A stretch of DNA of 64,000 bases from an uncultured Clostridia bacterium. GTDB taxonomy: Bacteria > Bacillota > Clostridia > Christensenellales > Borkfalkiaceae. The DNA lies in NCBI GenBank assembly GCA_947627575.1, contig CANQWN010000007.1, positions 1-64,000 of the forward strand, read 5' to 3'. This document shows, piece by piece, positions 9,033 through 16,909 of this stretch. The notes under the pieces were generated by a model, which made no database searches, had not been told where the DNA came from, and saw only the letters and a program-made list of their open reading frames with translations. The position numbers and the translations under genes are program-made. How positions within the stretch are numbered: the first letter of the stretch is position 1; the number at the start of each line of letters is the position of its first letter.

Positions 9033-9407
9033 TTAAGCCTTGGGTTTTTTTGCGCCGTAGCGGGAACGCGCCTGCTTCCTTTTGGAAACGCCTGCGGTAT
9101 CCAACGCGCCGCGGATGATATGATAACGGACGCCGGGTAAATCCTTTACACGTCCGCCGCGGATGAGTACGGAAGAGTGTTCCTGCAAGTTATGACCTTC
9201 ACCGGGAATGTAAACGGTACCTTCCTGCTTGTTGGTGAGTCTTACCCTTGCAATCTTTCTGATAGCCGAATTGGGTTTTTTGGGCGTGGTGGTTGTCACC
9301 GAAAGGCAAACGCCGCGCTTTTGGGGGCAGTTGTCCAGAATGGGCGACTTGCTTTTGTAAACCTGCTTCTCTCTGCCGTTTCTTATAAGCTGGTTGATTG
9401 TGGGCAT
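9033..9407 (-). CDS. rpsL: 30S ribosomal protein S12
   Basis: Decoding-centre protein and first gene of the str operon, 124 residues. Residues linked to streptomycin response are wild type: K43 in TPKKPNSA and K88 in RVKDLPG, with D89 available for methylthiolation. AAGGAGGAAC is an ideal ribosome binding site. In many Firmicutes rpoBC lies upstream, but here the upstream gene is recG. Confidence 0.98.
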   Translation of the reverse strand: MPTINQLIRNGREKQVYKSKSPILDNCPQKRGVCLSVTTTTPKKPNSAIRKIARVRLTNKQEGTVYIPGEGHNLQEHSSVLIRGGRVKDLPGVRYHIIRGALDTAGVSKRKQARSRYGAKKPKA

Positions 9408-9594
9408 ATTGTTCCTCCTTGTTTTACTCGGTTTTATAAACCTGTGGAATATATCACCTACCGCATACCCTTTAAATGCAATAGAAGTGAAAGCGTTTTG
9501 ATATCGCGCCGGAAATACTTTTCCTTATATTATAATATAAAAAAAGCCGACGCCGTCCGCATAGTACGCCATACTAACGATAACGACAAAGGCT

Positions 9595-9623
9595 ATTTTA
9601 ACAAAGTGAAAAATGTTTGTCAA
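9595..9623 (-). promoter_or_regulatory. str operon promoter and long leader
   Basis: -35 TTGACA (9618-9623), 17-nt spacer, -10 TAAAAT (9595-9600), an almost consensus promoter. The roughly 180-nt leader down to rpsL (9408-9588) contains an AT palindrome (TATATTATAATATA, about 9528-9541) after a GGC-T7 run; I see no clear attenuator and no coding region in the 327-bp gap. Confidence 0.8.
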
Positions 9624-9734
9624 TCAAATTTATGCGATTTAATGAAAAAAAGCGCCCGCTTACAGCCGTTTTGCCGCCATATTAAGGCGTTTTACGTCGA
9701 AAACGCCCTTCACGCATGGGCGGGGCGGCATTTG

Positions 9735-11741
9735 TCAGTTAAGCACCACGTCTTTCAAACTTTCGTACTTTTCCGCGGCAAGCCGTGCAAGCAAGCGCGT
9801 ATCGAACGCCCCCGAAAACGCCTCGTCCGAAAGCGCCTTTGCGGTGAAAACAGCCCCGACGGGGAATTTTAAGTTTTTTATCTCGCTTAAAATCCTGCCG
9901 CTTTGGCGGGTGCCCATAAAATCGCCGCCGCCGCGCATTTTAAGATCTTCCTCCGCAATGGCAAAGCCGTCCGTATTGTTCTTTATAACGGCGAGGCGTT
10001 GCCTCGCTTCCTCTCCGTCCGTGCCGGGAAGCAAAAAGCAATAGCTCTGCTTTTCGCCCCTGCCAACCCTGCCGCGCAGTTGGTGCAGCTGCGAAAGCCC
10101 GAACCTTTCGGCGTTGTAAATTATCATAGTGGTGGCGTCCGGCACGTCCACGCCCACCTCTATCACGGTGGTGGAAACGAGGCAATCGTACTTCTTCTGC
10201 TTGAAATCGTTCATTACCTCGTTCTTTTCGGCGTCCTTCATCTTGCCGTGAAGCAGGGCGATTTTAAGTCCGCGGAGTTTGCCGCACAGTTCCTCGTACA
10301 ATTCGGTAACCGACATTGCGGTGCCCTCCTCGTCGCCCTCTATCCTCGGGCAGACGAAGTAGGTCTGTTCCCCCTCGCGGGCGCGGCGCACGACGTACGC
10401 GTACATATCCTCTATCTTGCGTTCGGGTATAACGGACGTTATCACGGGCTTGCGCGAAGCGGGCTTATCCTTTATCGTGGTGACGTCCAGATCGCCGTAG
10501 AATATCAGCGAAAGGGTGCGGGGTATGGGCGTTGCGGACATTATAAGCACGTCGCACCCCTCCCCCTTTTCTGCAAGGGAGGAACGTTGCGCCACGCCGA
10601 AGCGGTGCTGTTCGTCGCAGACGGCAAGCGCCAAATTTTTAAACGTCACGTCGGGTTGCAATACGGCGTGCGTGCCGCACACTATCTTCACGCTTCCGTC
10701 CGCAAGCCCGCGCTTTACCGCGCGCTTTTCCGCCGCGGGCGTACTGCCCGTAAGCGAAGCCGAAGCATAATCGGGAAAATACTTTTTTATAAGCGCCGCG
10801 TTCTGTTCCGCAAGCACTTCGGTGGGCGCGGTCATCGCCGCCTGATAGCCCGATTCCACCGCCATATATATCGCCGCCAGCGCAACCGCCGTTTTGCCGC
10901 TGCCCACGTCGCCCTGCAAAAGTCTGTTCATCTTGTGCGGGGAACGGAGGTTGGAATATATCTCGTCCACGGCGGCTTTCTGCCCCGCCGTAAACGTAAA
11001 GGGGAAACGGCTTAAAAACCCGTTCAATCGGGCATATGTCACGTCGTATTTGTTCAAACGCGCGTCGTCCCTGCCACCCTTTATAACTTTGAACGCGGAG
11101 ATAAGCATAAAATATTCTTCCACCGCGATGCGGAAGGAACCCTCCTCCACGTCCTTTGCGGTATCGGGCTGATGCACCATTGCGTACGCCCGCGCAAGCG
11201 GGATAAGCGAATACTTTTTGCACAGGGGCAAGGGGATTGCGCTATGCGGGGGAACCGCCGCAACCGCCTGCCTTACAGCCGCGCGCACCACGCCCTGCGT
11301 AAGCTCGCCCGAAAGGGGATAGACGGGTATAAGCCCCTGCAAATTGCGTACCTTGTCCGCCGGTTCAAACGTGGGGTTTACCATACTGCACCCCAACCCG
11401 TACTTGTTTTGCACCCTGCCGTAAAACAGATATTCGCCCGCGCCCAACTTTTGCGCGACGTACGGCTGATTGAACCAGATCGCCGTAAAAAGACAGCCGT
11501 TCTGACTGCACAGCGCCTTGACGAAGGGGCGGCGCGCATAGCGGTTTACTTCCACGTTAAGCACTTCGCACAACGTAAGTATCACGTCGTTGTGGTACGC
11601 CGCGGTGACGGGCGTTACGTGCGTTACGTCGAGATAGTCGCGCGGAAAATGGCGGCATAGCTGTTCCGCCGTAAATATATTCAGCTTATTAAACTGTTTC
11701 TCTCTCTTTTCGGATATATATTTAAGGGAAGAAAGTTTCAT
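9735..11741 (-). CDS. recG: ATP-dependent DNA helicase RecG
   Basis: Superfamily 2 helicase that remodels stalled replication forks and Holliday junctions. An N-terminal OB/wedge region is followed by Walker A GDVGSGKT (residues 280-287 of the longer frame), a DEQH box in CDEQHRFG, SATPIPRTL, and a C-terminal QLRGRVGRG helicase motif. Starts are ambiguous: GTG at 11750 or ATG at 11741; neither has a Shine-Dalgarno. A terminator hairpin sits between it and fakA, so expression may depend on readthrough. The order yloU-fakA-recG matches Bacillus. Confidence 0.95.
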   Translation of the reverse strand: MKLSSLKYISEKREKQFNKLNIFTAEQLCRHFPRDYLDVTHVTPVTAAYHNDVILTLCEVLNVEVNRYARRPFVKALCSQNGCLFTAIWFNQPYVAQKLGAGEYLFYGRVQNKYGLGCSMVNPTFEPADKVRNLQGLIPVYPLSGELTQGVVRAAVRQAVAAVPPHSAIPLPLCKKYSLIPLARAYAMVHQPDTAKDVEEGSFRIAVEEYFMLISAFKVIKGGRDDARLNKYDVTYARLNGFLSRFPFTFTAGQKAAVDEIYSNLRSPHKMNRLLQGDVGSGKTAVALAAIYMAVESGYQAAMTAPTEVLAEQNAALIKKYFPDYASASLTGSTPAAEKRAVKRGLADGSVKIVCGTHAVLQPDVTFKNLALAVCDEQHRFGVAQRSSLAEKGEGCDVLIMSATPIPRTLSLIFYGDLDVTTIKDKPASRKPVITSVIPERKIEDMYAYVVRRAREGEQTYFVCPRIEGDEEGTAMSVTELYEELCGKLRGLKIALLHGKMKDAEKNEVMNDFKQKKYDCLVSTTVIEVGVDVPDATTMIIYNAERFGLSQLHQLRGRVGRGEKQSYCFLLPGTDGEEARQRLAVIKNNTDGFAIAEEDLKMRGGGDFMGTRQSGRILSEIKNLKFPVGAVFTAKALSDEAFSGAFDTRLLARLAAEKYESLKDVVLN

Positions 11742-11751
11742 AAATTTCACG

Positions 11752-11778
11752 AAAAAGGGGAAGACAGAAGTCTTCCCC
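11752..11778 (-). terminator. Terminator/attenuator between fakA and recG
   Basis: Minus-strand stem GGGGAAGAC TTCT GTCTTCCCC followed by TTTTT, 5 nt after the fakA stop and directly before recG. Confidence 0.8.
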
Positions 11779-11783
11779 GCAGA

Positions 11784-13439
11784 TTATTCAAGACTTACCA
11801 TATAGTAGTAGACGGGCTGCCCGCCGTAGTGGCAATCCACGTCGCAACCGGGGAACGTCTCGGCAACCTTTCCCGCAAGGGCGTTGGCGTCGTCCTCGCT
11901 TACCCCCTCGCCGTAATACAGCGTTATCATCTCGTGGTCGTCGTTTTTAAGCGCCTTGATGAGGTGAATGGTAGTGTCGTCAATGTTGTTGCCCTTTGCG
12001 AGAATACGCTTGTTGTCCAGCCCTATTATATCGCCCTCTTTAAGTTTAAACCCGTTCATAGTGGTGTTGCGCACCGCGTAGGTGACAAGTCCGCTTGCCA
12101 CGTTGTCTATGGCGTGGGTCATATTGGTCTTGTTTTCGGGCACGCTCGCCTCCGGGTTGAACGCAAGCGCCGCCGAAAAGCCCTGCGGCACGTTTTTTGT
12201 GGGAATGACGTGTATCGTGCGGTTGTGCACAAGCGCCTTCGCCTGTTCCGCCGCAAGTATTACGTTGGAATTGTTGGGGAACACAAAGACGTTTGAAGCG
12301 TTTATCTTCTGCACCGCGTCCGCAATGTCCTGCGCGGAGGGGTTCATCGTCTGTCCGCCCTCTATCACTCTGTCGCACATCAGGTCTTTGAAAATTTCTT
12401 CCAGCCCGCTGCCCGCGCAGATGGCAAGCATACCCATTTCCTTCTTTTCGGCTTCCAGCTTTGCTTTAAGGGCGCGGTTTTCTTCCAGCATGTTCTCTAT
12501 TTTAAGCCTGTCAAGCTCGCCCAATTCCAGCGCGTAAGTAAGCGCGATGCCCGGGCTGTTGGTATGCACGTGTACTTTTACAAGTTCGAGGTCGCCTATG
12601 CAGATTACGGAATCGCCTATGCTCATCAACTTTTCTTTCAGCTTGTCGATATCCGCAAGGGTTATCATCTGCTTTAAATTAATTATGAAAAATTCCGTGC
12701 AGTAGGCAAATTCGATATCGCCGAGGTCGAGATTGATTATATCGGAATTGTCGCCGAACACGTCCTCGTCGGATTTTTTGGTTTCCGCGGCTTCGGTAGG
12801 CACGCTGTCCGCGCCCAAATCTTCGCCCGTTACGGCAGCCCTGAACCCGCGCATTATCGTCATCAGCCCCACGCCGCCGCTATCCACAACGCCGGCTTTT
12901 TTAAGCACGGGCAAAAGTTCGGGCGTTTGGGCAAGCGCCTCGTCGCCGACGGCTATAAGCGCGTCGAAAAATTCCACAAAGTCCTTGTTTTTGCCGGCAA
13001 GTTTGGCGGCGGATTCGCTCATCATCCTTACAACCGTCAAAATGGTGCCTTCCTTGGGTATGGAAACGGCGGAATACGCCACCTTCGTGCCCGCTTCAAG
13101 CGCCTTTGCGAAAGTTTTTGTATCGAACGAATCCTTCGATTCCTTGATTACCGAACACATGCCGCGCAGAATCTGGGAAGAAATTACGCCCGAATTGCCG
13201 CGCGCGCCCTTCAAAGCGCCCTTGGAAACGGCGTCGCATATTTCCTGAAAGCGGTTGGACATGCAGGCGTTCATTTCCTTTACGGCGGACTGCAAAGTAA
13301 GCGACATATTCGTGCCCGTATCCCCGTCGGGAACGGGGAACACGTTAAGCGCGTCCACCTTTGTTCTGTTTATTTCAAGCATCCTTGCACCCGTCGCAAT
13401 CATCTTGCGAAATTCGGTGCCCGTGATTGTTTTTTGCAT
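11784..13439 (-). CDS. fakA: Fatty acid kinase FakA (DAK2 domain, YloV)
   Basis: ATP-dependent kinase that phosphorylates FakB-bound fatty acids, feeding exogenous acyl chains into phospholipid synthesis. The 551-residue protein has an N-terminal DhaL/DAK2 domain with VFPVPDGDTGTN (metal-binding D38 and D40) and GARGNSGVISSQ, then a C-terminal DegV-like domain. AGGAGAG precedes the ATG. It follows yloU as in Bacillus. A partner of the FakB type is encoded at 41572-42426. Confidence 0.92.
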   Translation of the reverse strand: MQKTITGTEFRKMIATGARMLEINRTKVDALNVFPVPDGDTGTNMSLTLQSAVKEMNACMSNRFQEICDAVSKGALKGARGNSGVISSQILRGMCSVIKESKDSFDTKTFAKALEAGTKVAYSAVSIPKEGTILTVVRMMSESAAKLAGKNKDFVEFFDALIAVGDEALAQTPELLPVLKKAGVVDSGGVGLMTIMRGFRAAVTGEDLGADSVPTEAAETKKSDEDVFGDNSDIINLDLGDIEFAYCTEFFIINLKQMITLADIDKLKEKLMSIGDSVICIGDLELVKVHVHTNSPGIALTYALELGELDRLKIENMLEENRALKAKLEAEKKEMGMLAICAGSGLEEIFKDLMCDRVIEGGQTMNPSAQDIADAVQKINASNVFVFPNNSNVILAAEQAKALVHNRTIHVIPTKNVPQGFSAALAFNPEASVPENKTNMTHAIDNVASGLVTYAVRNTTMNGFKLKEGDIIGLDNKRILAKGNNIDDTTIHLIKALKNDDHEMITLYYGEGVSEDDANALAGKVAETFPGCDVDCHYGGQPVYYYMVSLE

Positions 13440-13506
13440 AACTCTCCTAAAACGAAAGGGTTTACAGTGCCTTTTGCACTAAAAATAGGCGCGCAACCGT
13501 AAAAAA

Positions 13507-13857
13507 TTACAGCTTTACGCCTATGATATTTACGTTTACGGTATCCACAATCATACCCGTAAACTTTTCAAGTTTGTATTTGATAACTTCTTTAAGCGAT
13601 TCGGCAACGGCATTTATCGAAACGCCGTACTTTATAATTACGTAAACGTCTATAAAGATACGGTCGCCCGAAGTTACCACCTTAATCCCTTTGCCGCCGG
13701 GCTGTTTTTTAAGCAGTTCTGACAGCGAATCGGAAAAGCGGCGGGAAACCGTGCTTACTATGCCGTAACATTCCAAAGCGGCGTTTTTTGCAACTTTGGC
13801 GATTGCGGCGTCGGATATAGAAATTTTACCGTACACATTGCTGGTATTTACTGACAT
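13507..13857 (-). CDS. yloU: Asp23/Gls24 family protein (YloU)
   Basis: A 116-residue member of the Asp23/Gls24 family, small envelope-stress-associated cytoplasmic proteins. The start at 13857 has ACAGGTAA upstream; a longer frame to 13911 would cross the promoter. Features are the GKISISDAAIAKVAKNAA opening, the Tyr-Gly-Ile turn and the C-terminal beta strand VDTVNVNIIGV. It is divergent from rpmB and cotranscribed with fakA, conserved across Firmicutes. Confidence 0.88.
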   Translation of the reverse strand: MSVNTSNVYGKISISDAAIAKVAKNAALECYGIVSTVSRRFSDSLSELLKKQPGGKGIKVVTSGDRIFIDVYVIIKYGVSINAVAESLKEVIKYKLEKFTGMIVDTVNVNIIGVKL

Positions 13858-13881
13858 AAAAATTACCTGTCCGTGTAACAT

Positions 13882-13911
13882 TTTATAACATTCGCCCGAA
13901 ATTAGCAACAA
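13882..13911 (-). promoter_or_regulatory. Promoter of yloU-fakA
   Basis: -35 TTGTTG (13906-13911), 18-nt spacer, -10 TATAAA (13882-13887), about 20 nt before the yloU start. Confidence 0.5.
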
Positions 13912-14001
13912 TTTTACGGCGATAATTGGATTTTGAGGATTTTTTTATATAATTTATTTTGCAAATATCCGAAAAAATTAATTACTTGCCGTCGTTTTTG
14001 A

Positions 14002-14030
14002 TTGATTTTTTTTATCCGCCGTGTTATATT
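14002..14030 (+). promoter_or_regulatory. Promoter of rpmB
   Basis: -35 TTGATT (14002-14007), 17-nt spacer with a T-tract, -10 TATATT (14025-14030). The leader of about 60 nt ends in CACGGAGGTG before the ATG at 14099. Confidence 0.65.
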
Positions 14031-14098
14031 AATTTAGGTCGTCGATGTTTACGGCTTTATTTTTAACTTTTGAAATAACCCACGGAGGTGTAAATATT

Positions 14099-14284
14099 AT
14101 GTCGAGAGTATGCAGCGTATGCGGCAAGGGGCAGGCTTCTGGCAACAACGTAAGCCATTCCAAAAGGCGCACGAGAAGGACCTTTAAGGTAAACGTACAA
14201 AAAGTTTCCTACATTAACGCGCAGGGCAAGGCGGTAAGCGGTTACGTTTGCGCAAGGTGCCTTAAAAGCGTAGAGAGGGCATAA
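14099..14284 (+). CDS. rpmB: 50S ribosomal protein L28
   Basis: A 61-residue ribosomal protein starting [11 protein letters not shown]. The start is set by CACGGAGGTG; the frame is open further upstream but lacks a plausible start. Two CxxC pairs (CSVCG near the N-terminus and CARCLK near the C-terminus) make this the zinc-binding form of L28. It is transcribed divergently from yloU-fakA, the arrangement conserved in Firmicutes. Confidence 0.97.
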   Translation: MSRVCSVCGKGQASGNNVSHSKRRTRRTFKVNVQKVSYINAQGKAVSGYVCARCLKSVERA

Positions 14285-14303
14285 AAAATACCGTTCAGGT
14301 ACG

Positions 14304-14326
14304 GGCGCGGTAAGTTTTGCCGCGCC
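14304..14326 (+). terminator. Hairpin downstream of rpmB
   Basis: Stem GGCGCGG / CCGCGCC with a 9-nt loop followed by TTGAATTTT, a moderate intrinsic terminator 20 nt after the rpmB stop. Confidence 0.55.
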
Positions 14327-14339
14327 TTGAATTTTACAT

Positions 14340-14376
14340 AAAAAAACGCGCCGATATATCCGTGGCGCGCTTTTTT
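14340..14376. terminator. Bidirectional terminator between rpmB and the BspA-like gene
   Basis: Stem CGCGCC / GGCGCG around GATATATCCGT, with an A-run before and a T-run after, usable by both converging units. Confidence 0.75.
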
Positions 14377-14404
14377 ATGTCCGTCATTACGGTTTGTATC
14401 CGTA

Positions 14405-15298
14405 TTACGGGTTGTATCCGTAAACTTTTTTTGCGTTTTTAAGCGCGTCGTTGCCGTTGCCGTCGCCCCCGCTGCGTATAACAAGGTCGTGCTGCCAATA
14501 TTCCTGCGAGCCGCGGAAGTTCACCGTTTTAAGCGTATCCTTATCGTAACTGAACGCGGCGGAATAGGTTTTGTAGCCCGTATTCACTTCCGCCTCCACC
14601 TCTTTAAGCGTGGAAGGCAAGGTAACCGTTTCCAGCGAGAAGCAATAGCCGAAAGCCCCTGCGTGAAGCACCGTAAGCCCCTCGCCCACTTCGGCATATT
14701 TCAACGCGGGACAGTTGTAAAACGCGCCGTAACCTATATCCGTTATCCCGTCCGGCAGGCGCGCCTCTTCCAGCCCGCTTAAATAGAACGCCTCGTCCCC
14801 GATGGTTTTCAACCCCGCGGGGAAAGCGAGGACGGTAAGGTTTTCACAGCCCGTAAACGCGCCGTAGCCTATATCCGTTATCCCGTCCGGCAGGGTTATA
14901 TCCGTAAGTTTTGCGCAGTTGGCAAACGCACCGCGGGGGATTTGCGTAAGCACGCTTCCTTCCTCGAAAACCACCTCTTTCAAACTGCCGCAATGCAGAA
15001 AAGCGGCGTTGCCCAACGTATCCACCGTGGCGGGTATGGTAACTTTTTCAATGCGCGAACCGGCGAAGCCCTCCTGCGCGATTGCGCGCACGGGCTTGCC
15101 GTTATATTCCGCGGGAATAACTATTTCGCCGTCGAGATTGGAAATATATCCCGTATAACCTATGGTATAATACTCTTCGCCGTTTTCATCCACGCCGAGG
15201 GTAAAATCGCGGCTTACCGAACAGCCGGAAAGCAACGGGGCGGCGCATACGGCGGTTACCACCGCGGCGCACAATGCAACGAGAACAAACTTTTTCAT
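14405..15298 (-). CDS. BspA-like leucine-rich repeat lipoprotein
   Basis: A 297-residue secreted lipoprotein. Residues 1-26 form a signal peptide ending in LLSGC, a lipobox. The rest consists of LRR_5/BspA-type repeats such as LPDGITDIGYGAF; this unit occurs twice and the DNA for the two copies (14721-14759 and 14856-14894) differs at only one base, which points to recent internal duplication. Such repeats mediate surface binding in host-associated bacteria; the ligand is unknown. It is a single-gene unit whose leader overlaps the antisense small RNA at 15349-15459. Confidence 0.85.
   Translation of the reverse strand: MKKFVLVALCAAVVTAVCAAPLLSGCSVSRDFTLGVDENGEEYYTIGYTGYISNLDGEIVIPAEYNGKPVRAIAQEGFAGSRIEKVTIPATVDTLGNAAFLHCGSLKEVVFEEGSVLTQIPRGAFANCAKLTDITLPDGITDIGYGAFTGCENLTVLAFPAGLKTIGDEAFYLSGLEEARLPDGITDIGYGAFYNCPALKYAEVGEGLTVLHAGAFGYCFSLETVTLPSTLKEVEAEVNTGYKTYSAAFSYDKDTLKTVNFRGSQEYWQHDLVIRSGGDGNGNDALKNAKKVYGYNP
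14721..14894. repeat. Near-identical internal repeat in the BspA-like gene
   Basis: 39-bp copies at 14721-14759 and 14856-14894 with one mismatch, 135 bp apart (a multiple of 3), encoding two copies of the same leucine-rich unit. Confidence 0.8.
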
Positions 15299-15313
15299 TT
15301 TTTGAAAAACCTA

Positions 15314-15342
15314 TTGACAAATTGTATTATATTGAATATACT
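15314..15342 (+). promoter_or_regulatory. Near-consensus promoter of a small RNA
   Basis: -35 TTGACA (15314-15319), 17-nt spacer, -10 TATACT (15337-15342) on the + strand. No + strand coding gene follows for 10 kb. Confidence 0.8.
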
Positions 15343-15348
15343 ATAAGA

Positions 15349-15459
15349 AAGAGAGGAAAGCGCGCAAGCGTGGAGGCTATCCCGTTTTCGGGAAGGGCTG
15401 TGGGCGAAGGACGAAGGAGATTTTATCTTACCATCGGGCAGCCCCTCTCTTATTTTTTT
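15349..15459 (+). ncRNA. Unassigned structured small RNA (about 111 nt)
   Basis: The predicted start lies 7 nt after the -10 box. The first 8 nt, AAGAGAGG (15349-15356), pair perfectly with CCTCTCTT (15444-15451), and a T7 run follows, so the closing stem also acts as an intrinsic terminator. Inner helices are TCCCG TTTT CGGGA (15380-15393), GGGCTG / CAGCCC (15395-15400 with 15439-15444) and AGAT TTT ATCT (15418-15428). There is no SRP loop motif (GGAAGGnAGCAGC) and the length is short for 6S RNA, so it is left unassigned. It lies antisense to the leader of the BspA-like gene and may regulate it. Confidence 0.6.
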
Positions 15460-15486
15460 GTCTTTCGTAGTTTTCAATCTATGTAT

Positions 15487-15516
15487 AGTATAACACGTAT
15501 CGGGGCGGGATTGCAA
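15487..15516 (-). promoter_or_regulatory. Possible promoter of the BspA-like gene
   Basis: -35 TTGCAA (15511-15516), 18-nt spacer, -10 TATACT (15487-15492). It would give a leader of about 180 nt that is fully complementary to the + strand small RNA. The -35 box lies inside the 16-bp inverted repeat at 15499-15540. Confidence 0.5.
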
Positions 15517-15540
15517 GTAAATTGGCAATCCCGCCCCGAT
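15499..15540. repeat. Perfect 16-bp inverted repeat
   Basis: Arms 15499-15514 and 15525-15540 (ATCGGGGCGGGATTGC and its complement) with a 10-nt loop. No U-run follows on either strand, so it is either a hairpin in RNA or an operator over the -35 box. Confidence 0.75.
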
Positions 15541-15552
15541 AACGTTAAAAAG

Positions 15553-15589
15553 CCGAAAAAAAAGACCGATATGCTATTTACGGCATATC
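15553..15589 (-). terminator. Second terminator of the yicC-thiN operon
   Basis: Minus-strand stem GATATGC / GCATATC (15568-15574 with 15583-15589) followed by a T8 run. Confidence 0.65.
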
Positions 15590-15595
15590 AGCCTT

Positions 15596-15622
15596 AAAAA
15601 AAACCTTACCGCTTTGGGCGGT
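15596..15622 (-). terminator. First terminator of the yicC-thiN operon
   Basis: Minus-strand stem ACCGC CCAAA GCGGT (15608-15622) then AAGG and T8, 13 nt after the thiN stop. Together with the hairpin at 15553 it forms a tandem terminator. Confidence 0.75.
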
Positions 15623-15635
15623 TTTATGCAGATAA

Positions 15636-16238
15636 TCATACTTTGCCCCCGTTCACTATTATCAGAGCCGTGCCGCCGAACGTTATGTAAGCCGATTTGC
15701 CGGACACTATGTTTGAAAGTCCGCGGCAAGAACCGTATACCAGCTTATGCGGATAGGCGTATTTGAACCCTGCACTATCAATTATATGCAGTTCCCCGCC
15801 GAAAGGTAACACCGAAACGGTTTTTCCTGCGTACATTCCCATTTCCGTCCTGCCCGTCGCGGCGAAAATATCGGAGGAATTGTCGTGCATAACGCACTTT
15901 ACATTGCGCGAGCAGGCGAGATACAATAAGTGCAGGTTGCCCAAAAAATGATCTTCCCTGCCGCCCCCGCCGCCGTAAATTTCTATCTCGTCCGCGCCCG
16001 CTTCCAGCATTTTAAGCATAGCTATCTCGCCGTCGGTAAAATCCTTTTCGGCGGGATAAACTTCTTCGGGCGGGGGATAAGGCGCATACCGCGCCGAATC
16101 GAAATCGCCGATGTTTTTATCGATGCGCACCTTGCCGCGCGCCCAATTATACGCCCCGTCGCAACAATATACGAGGGCGTTGACGCAGTTTATGGGCGCA
16201 ATGTGCGCTTCGCCGTTTAAAAGTATTATCCCTTTCAT
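15636..16238 (-). CDS. thiN: Thiamine pyrophosphokinase
   Basis: Converts thiamine to thiamine pyrophosphate with ATP. The start at 16238 overlaps the rpe stop as ATGA and gives 200 residues. Motifs are IGDFDSA, EKDFTDGEIA (the KDxTDxE element) and GGGGGREDHFLGN, which form the active site. It closes the operon, as thiN follows rpe in Bacillus. A longer upstream frame is an overlap with rpe and is rejected. Confidence 0.92.
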   Translation of the reverse strand: MKGIILLNGEAHIAPINCVNALVYCCDGAYNWARGKVRIDKNIGDFDSARYAPYPPPEEVYPAEKDFTDGEIAMLKMLEAGADEIEIYGGGGGREDHFLGNLHLLYLACSRNVKCVMHDNSSDIFAATGRTEMGMYAGKTVSVLPFGGELHIIDSAGFKYAYPHKLVYGSCRGLSNIVSGKSAYITFGGTALIIVNGGKV

Positions 16239-16900
16239 CTCTTCAACGCCGCTATGGTAGCCGCCATATCCGCGGAGCGGAACACCGTGGAACCCGCCAC
16301 AATCACGTTTGCGCCCGCCGCCTTTATGCGCGCGCAGTTTTCCTCGGTAACGCCGCCGTCCACCTCTATATCCATATCGCCCTTGCCTATCGCGGCGGCA
16401 TATTCCCTCGCCGCGGTTATTTTGGAAAGAGTTTCGGGTATGAACTTCTGCCCGCCGTAGCCGGGATATACCGACATAAGCAACACCATATCGCACAGCG
16501 GAAACACGGGGAAAATATTTTCCACGGGCACGTCGGGATTTACCACCGCGCCGCACTTTACGCCGTAGCTTTTAATCATACGCAAAGTTTCTTCGAGATA
16601 GTTGGGCGAAATTTCGGCGCACGCCTTGTAATGCACCGTTATAATGTCTGCGCCCGCTTCCGCAAAAAACTTTATCTGTGTTTTGGGGTGCTTTATCATC
16701 AGATGCGCGTCCAGGGGCAACTTTGTAAGCGGACGGATATTTTTTACCATCTGCCCGCCGAAAGTTATCGGTTCCACAAAACTGCCGTCCATAACGTCGC
16801 AGTGGATGATATCCGCCCCGCACGCTTCCAGCTTTTTCACCGCTTCGCCCATTGCCGAAAAGTCCGCCGAAAGTATGCTCGGCGCAATTTTTATTTGCAT
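16235..16900 (-). CDS. rpe: Ribulose-phosphate 3-epimerase
   Basis: Pentose phosphate pathway TIM barrel enzyme interconverting ribulose-5-phosphate and xylulose-5-phosphate. The ATG at 16900 with GAGAGGTG upstream gives 221 residues; a GTG at 16906 is the alternative. Features are APSILSADF, HCDVMDG (metal-site His and Asp), HLMIKHP, MSVYPGYGGQKF and VDGGVTEEN. It follows rlmN directly; the prpC-prkC-rsgA genes that lie between rlmN and rpe in Bacillus are absent. Confidence 0.95.
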   Translation of the reverse strand: MQIKIAPSILSADFSAMGEAVKKLEACGADIIHCDVMDGSFVEPITFGGQMVKNIRPLTKLPLDAHLMIKHPKTQIKFFAEAGADIITVHYKACAEISPNYLEETLRMIKSYGVKCGAVVNPDVPVENIFPVFPLCDMVLLMSVYPGYGGQKFIPETLSKITAAREYAAAIGKGDMDIEVDGGVTEENCARIKAAGANVIVAGSTVFRSADMAATIAALKR

Positions 16901-16909
16901 AGCCACCTC

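Noticed and set aside
15349..15459. Assignment of the small RNA to SRP RNA or 6S RNA
   Set aside because: Lacks the SRP apical loop motif and is too short for 6S RNA; left unassigned.
16901..16906. GTG start for rpe 6 nt upstream of the ATG
   Set aside because: The ATG has better spacing to AGAGG; difference is two residues.
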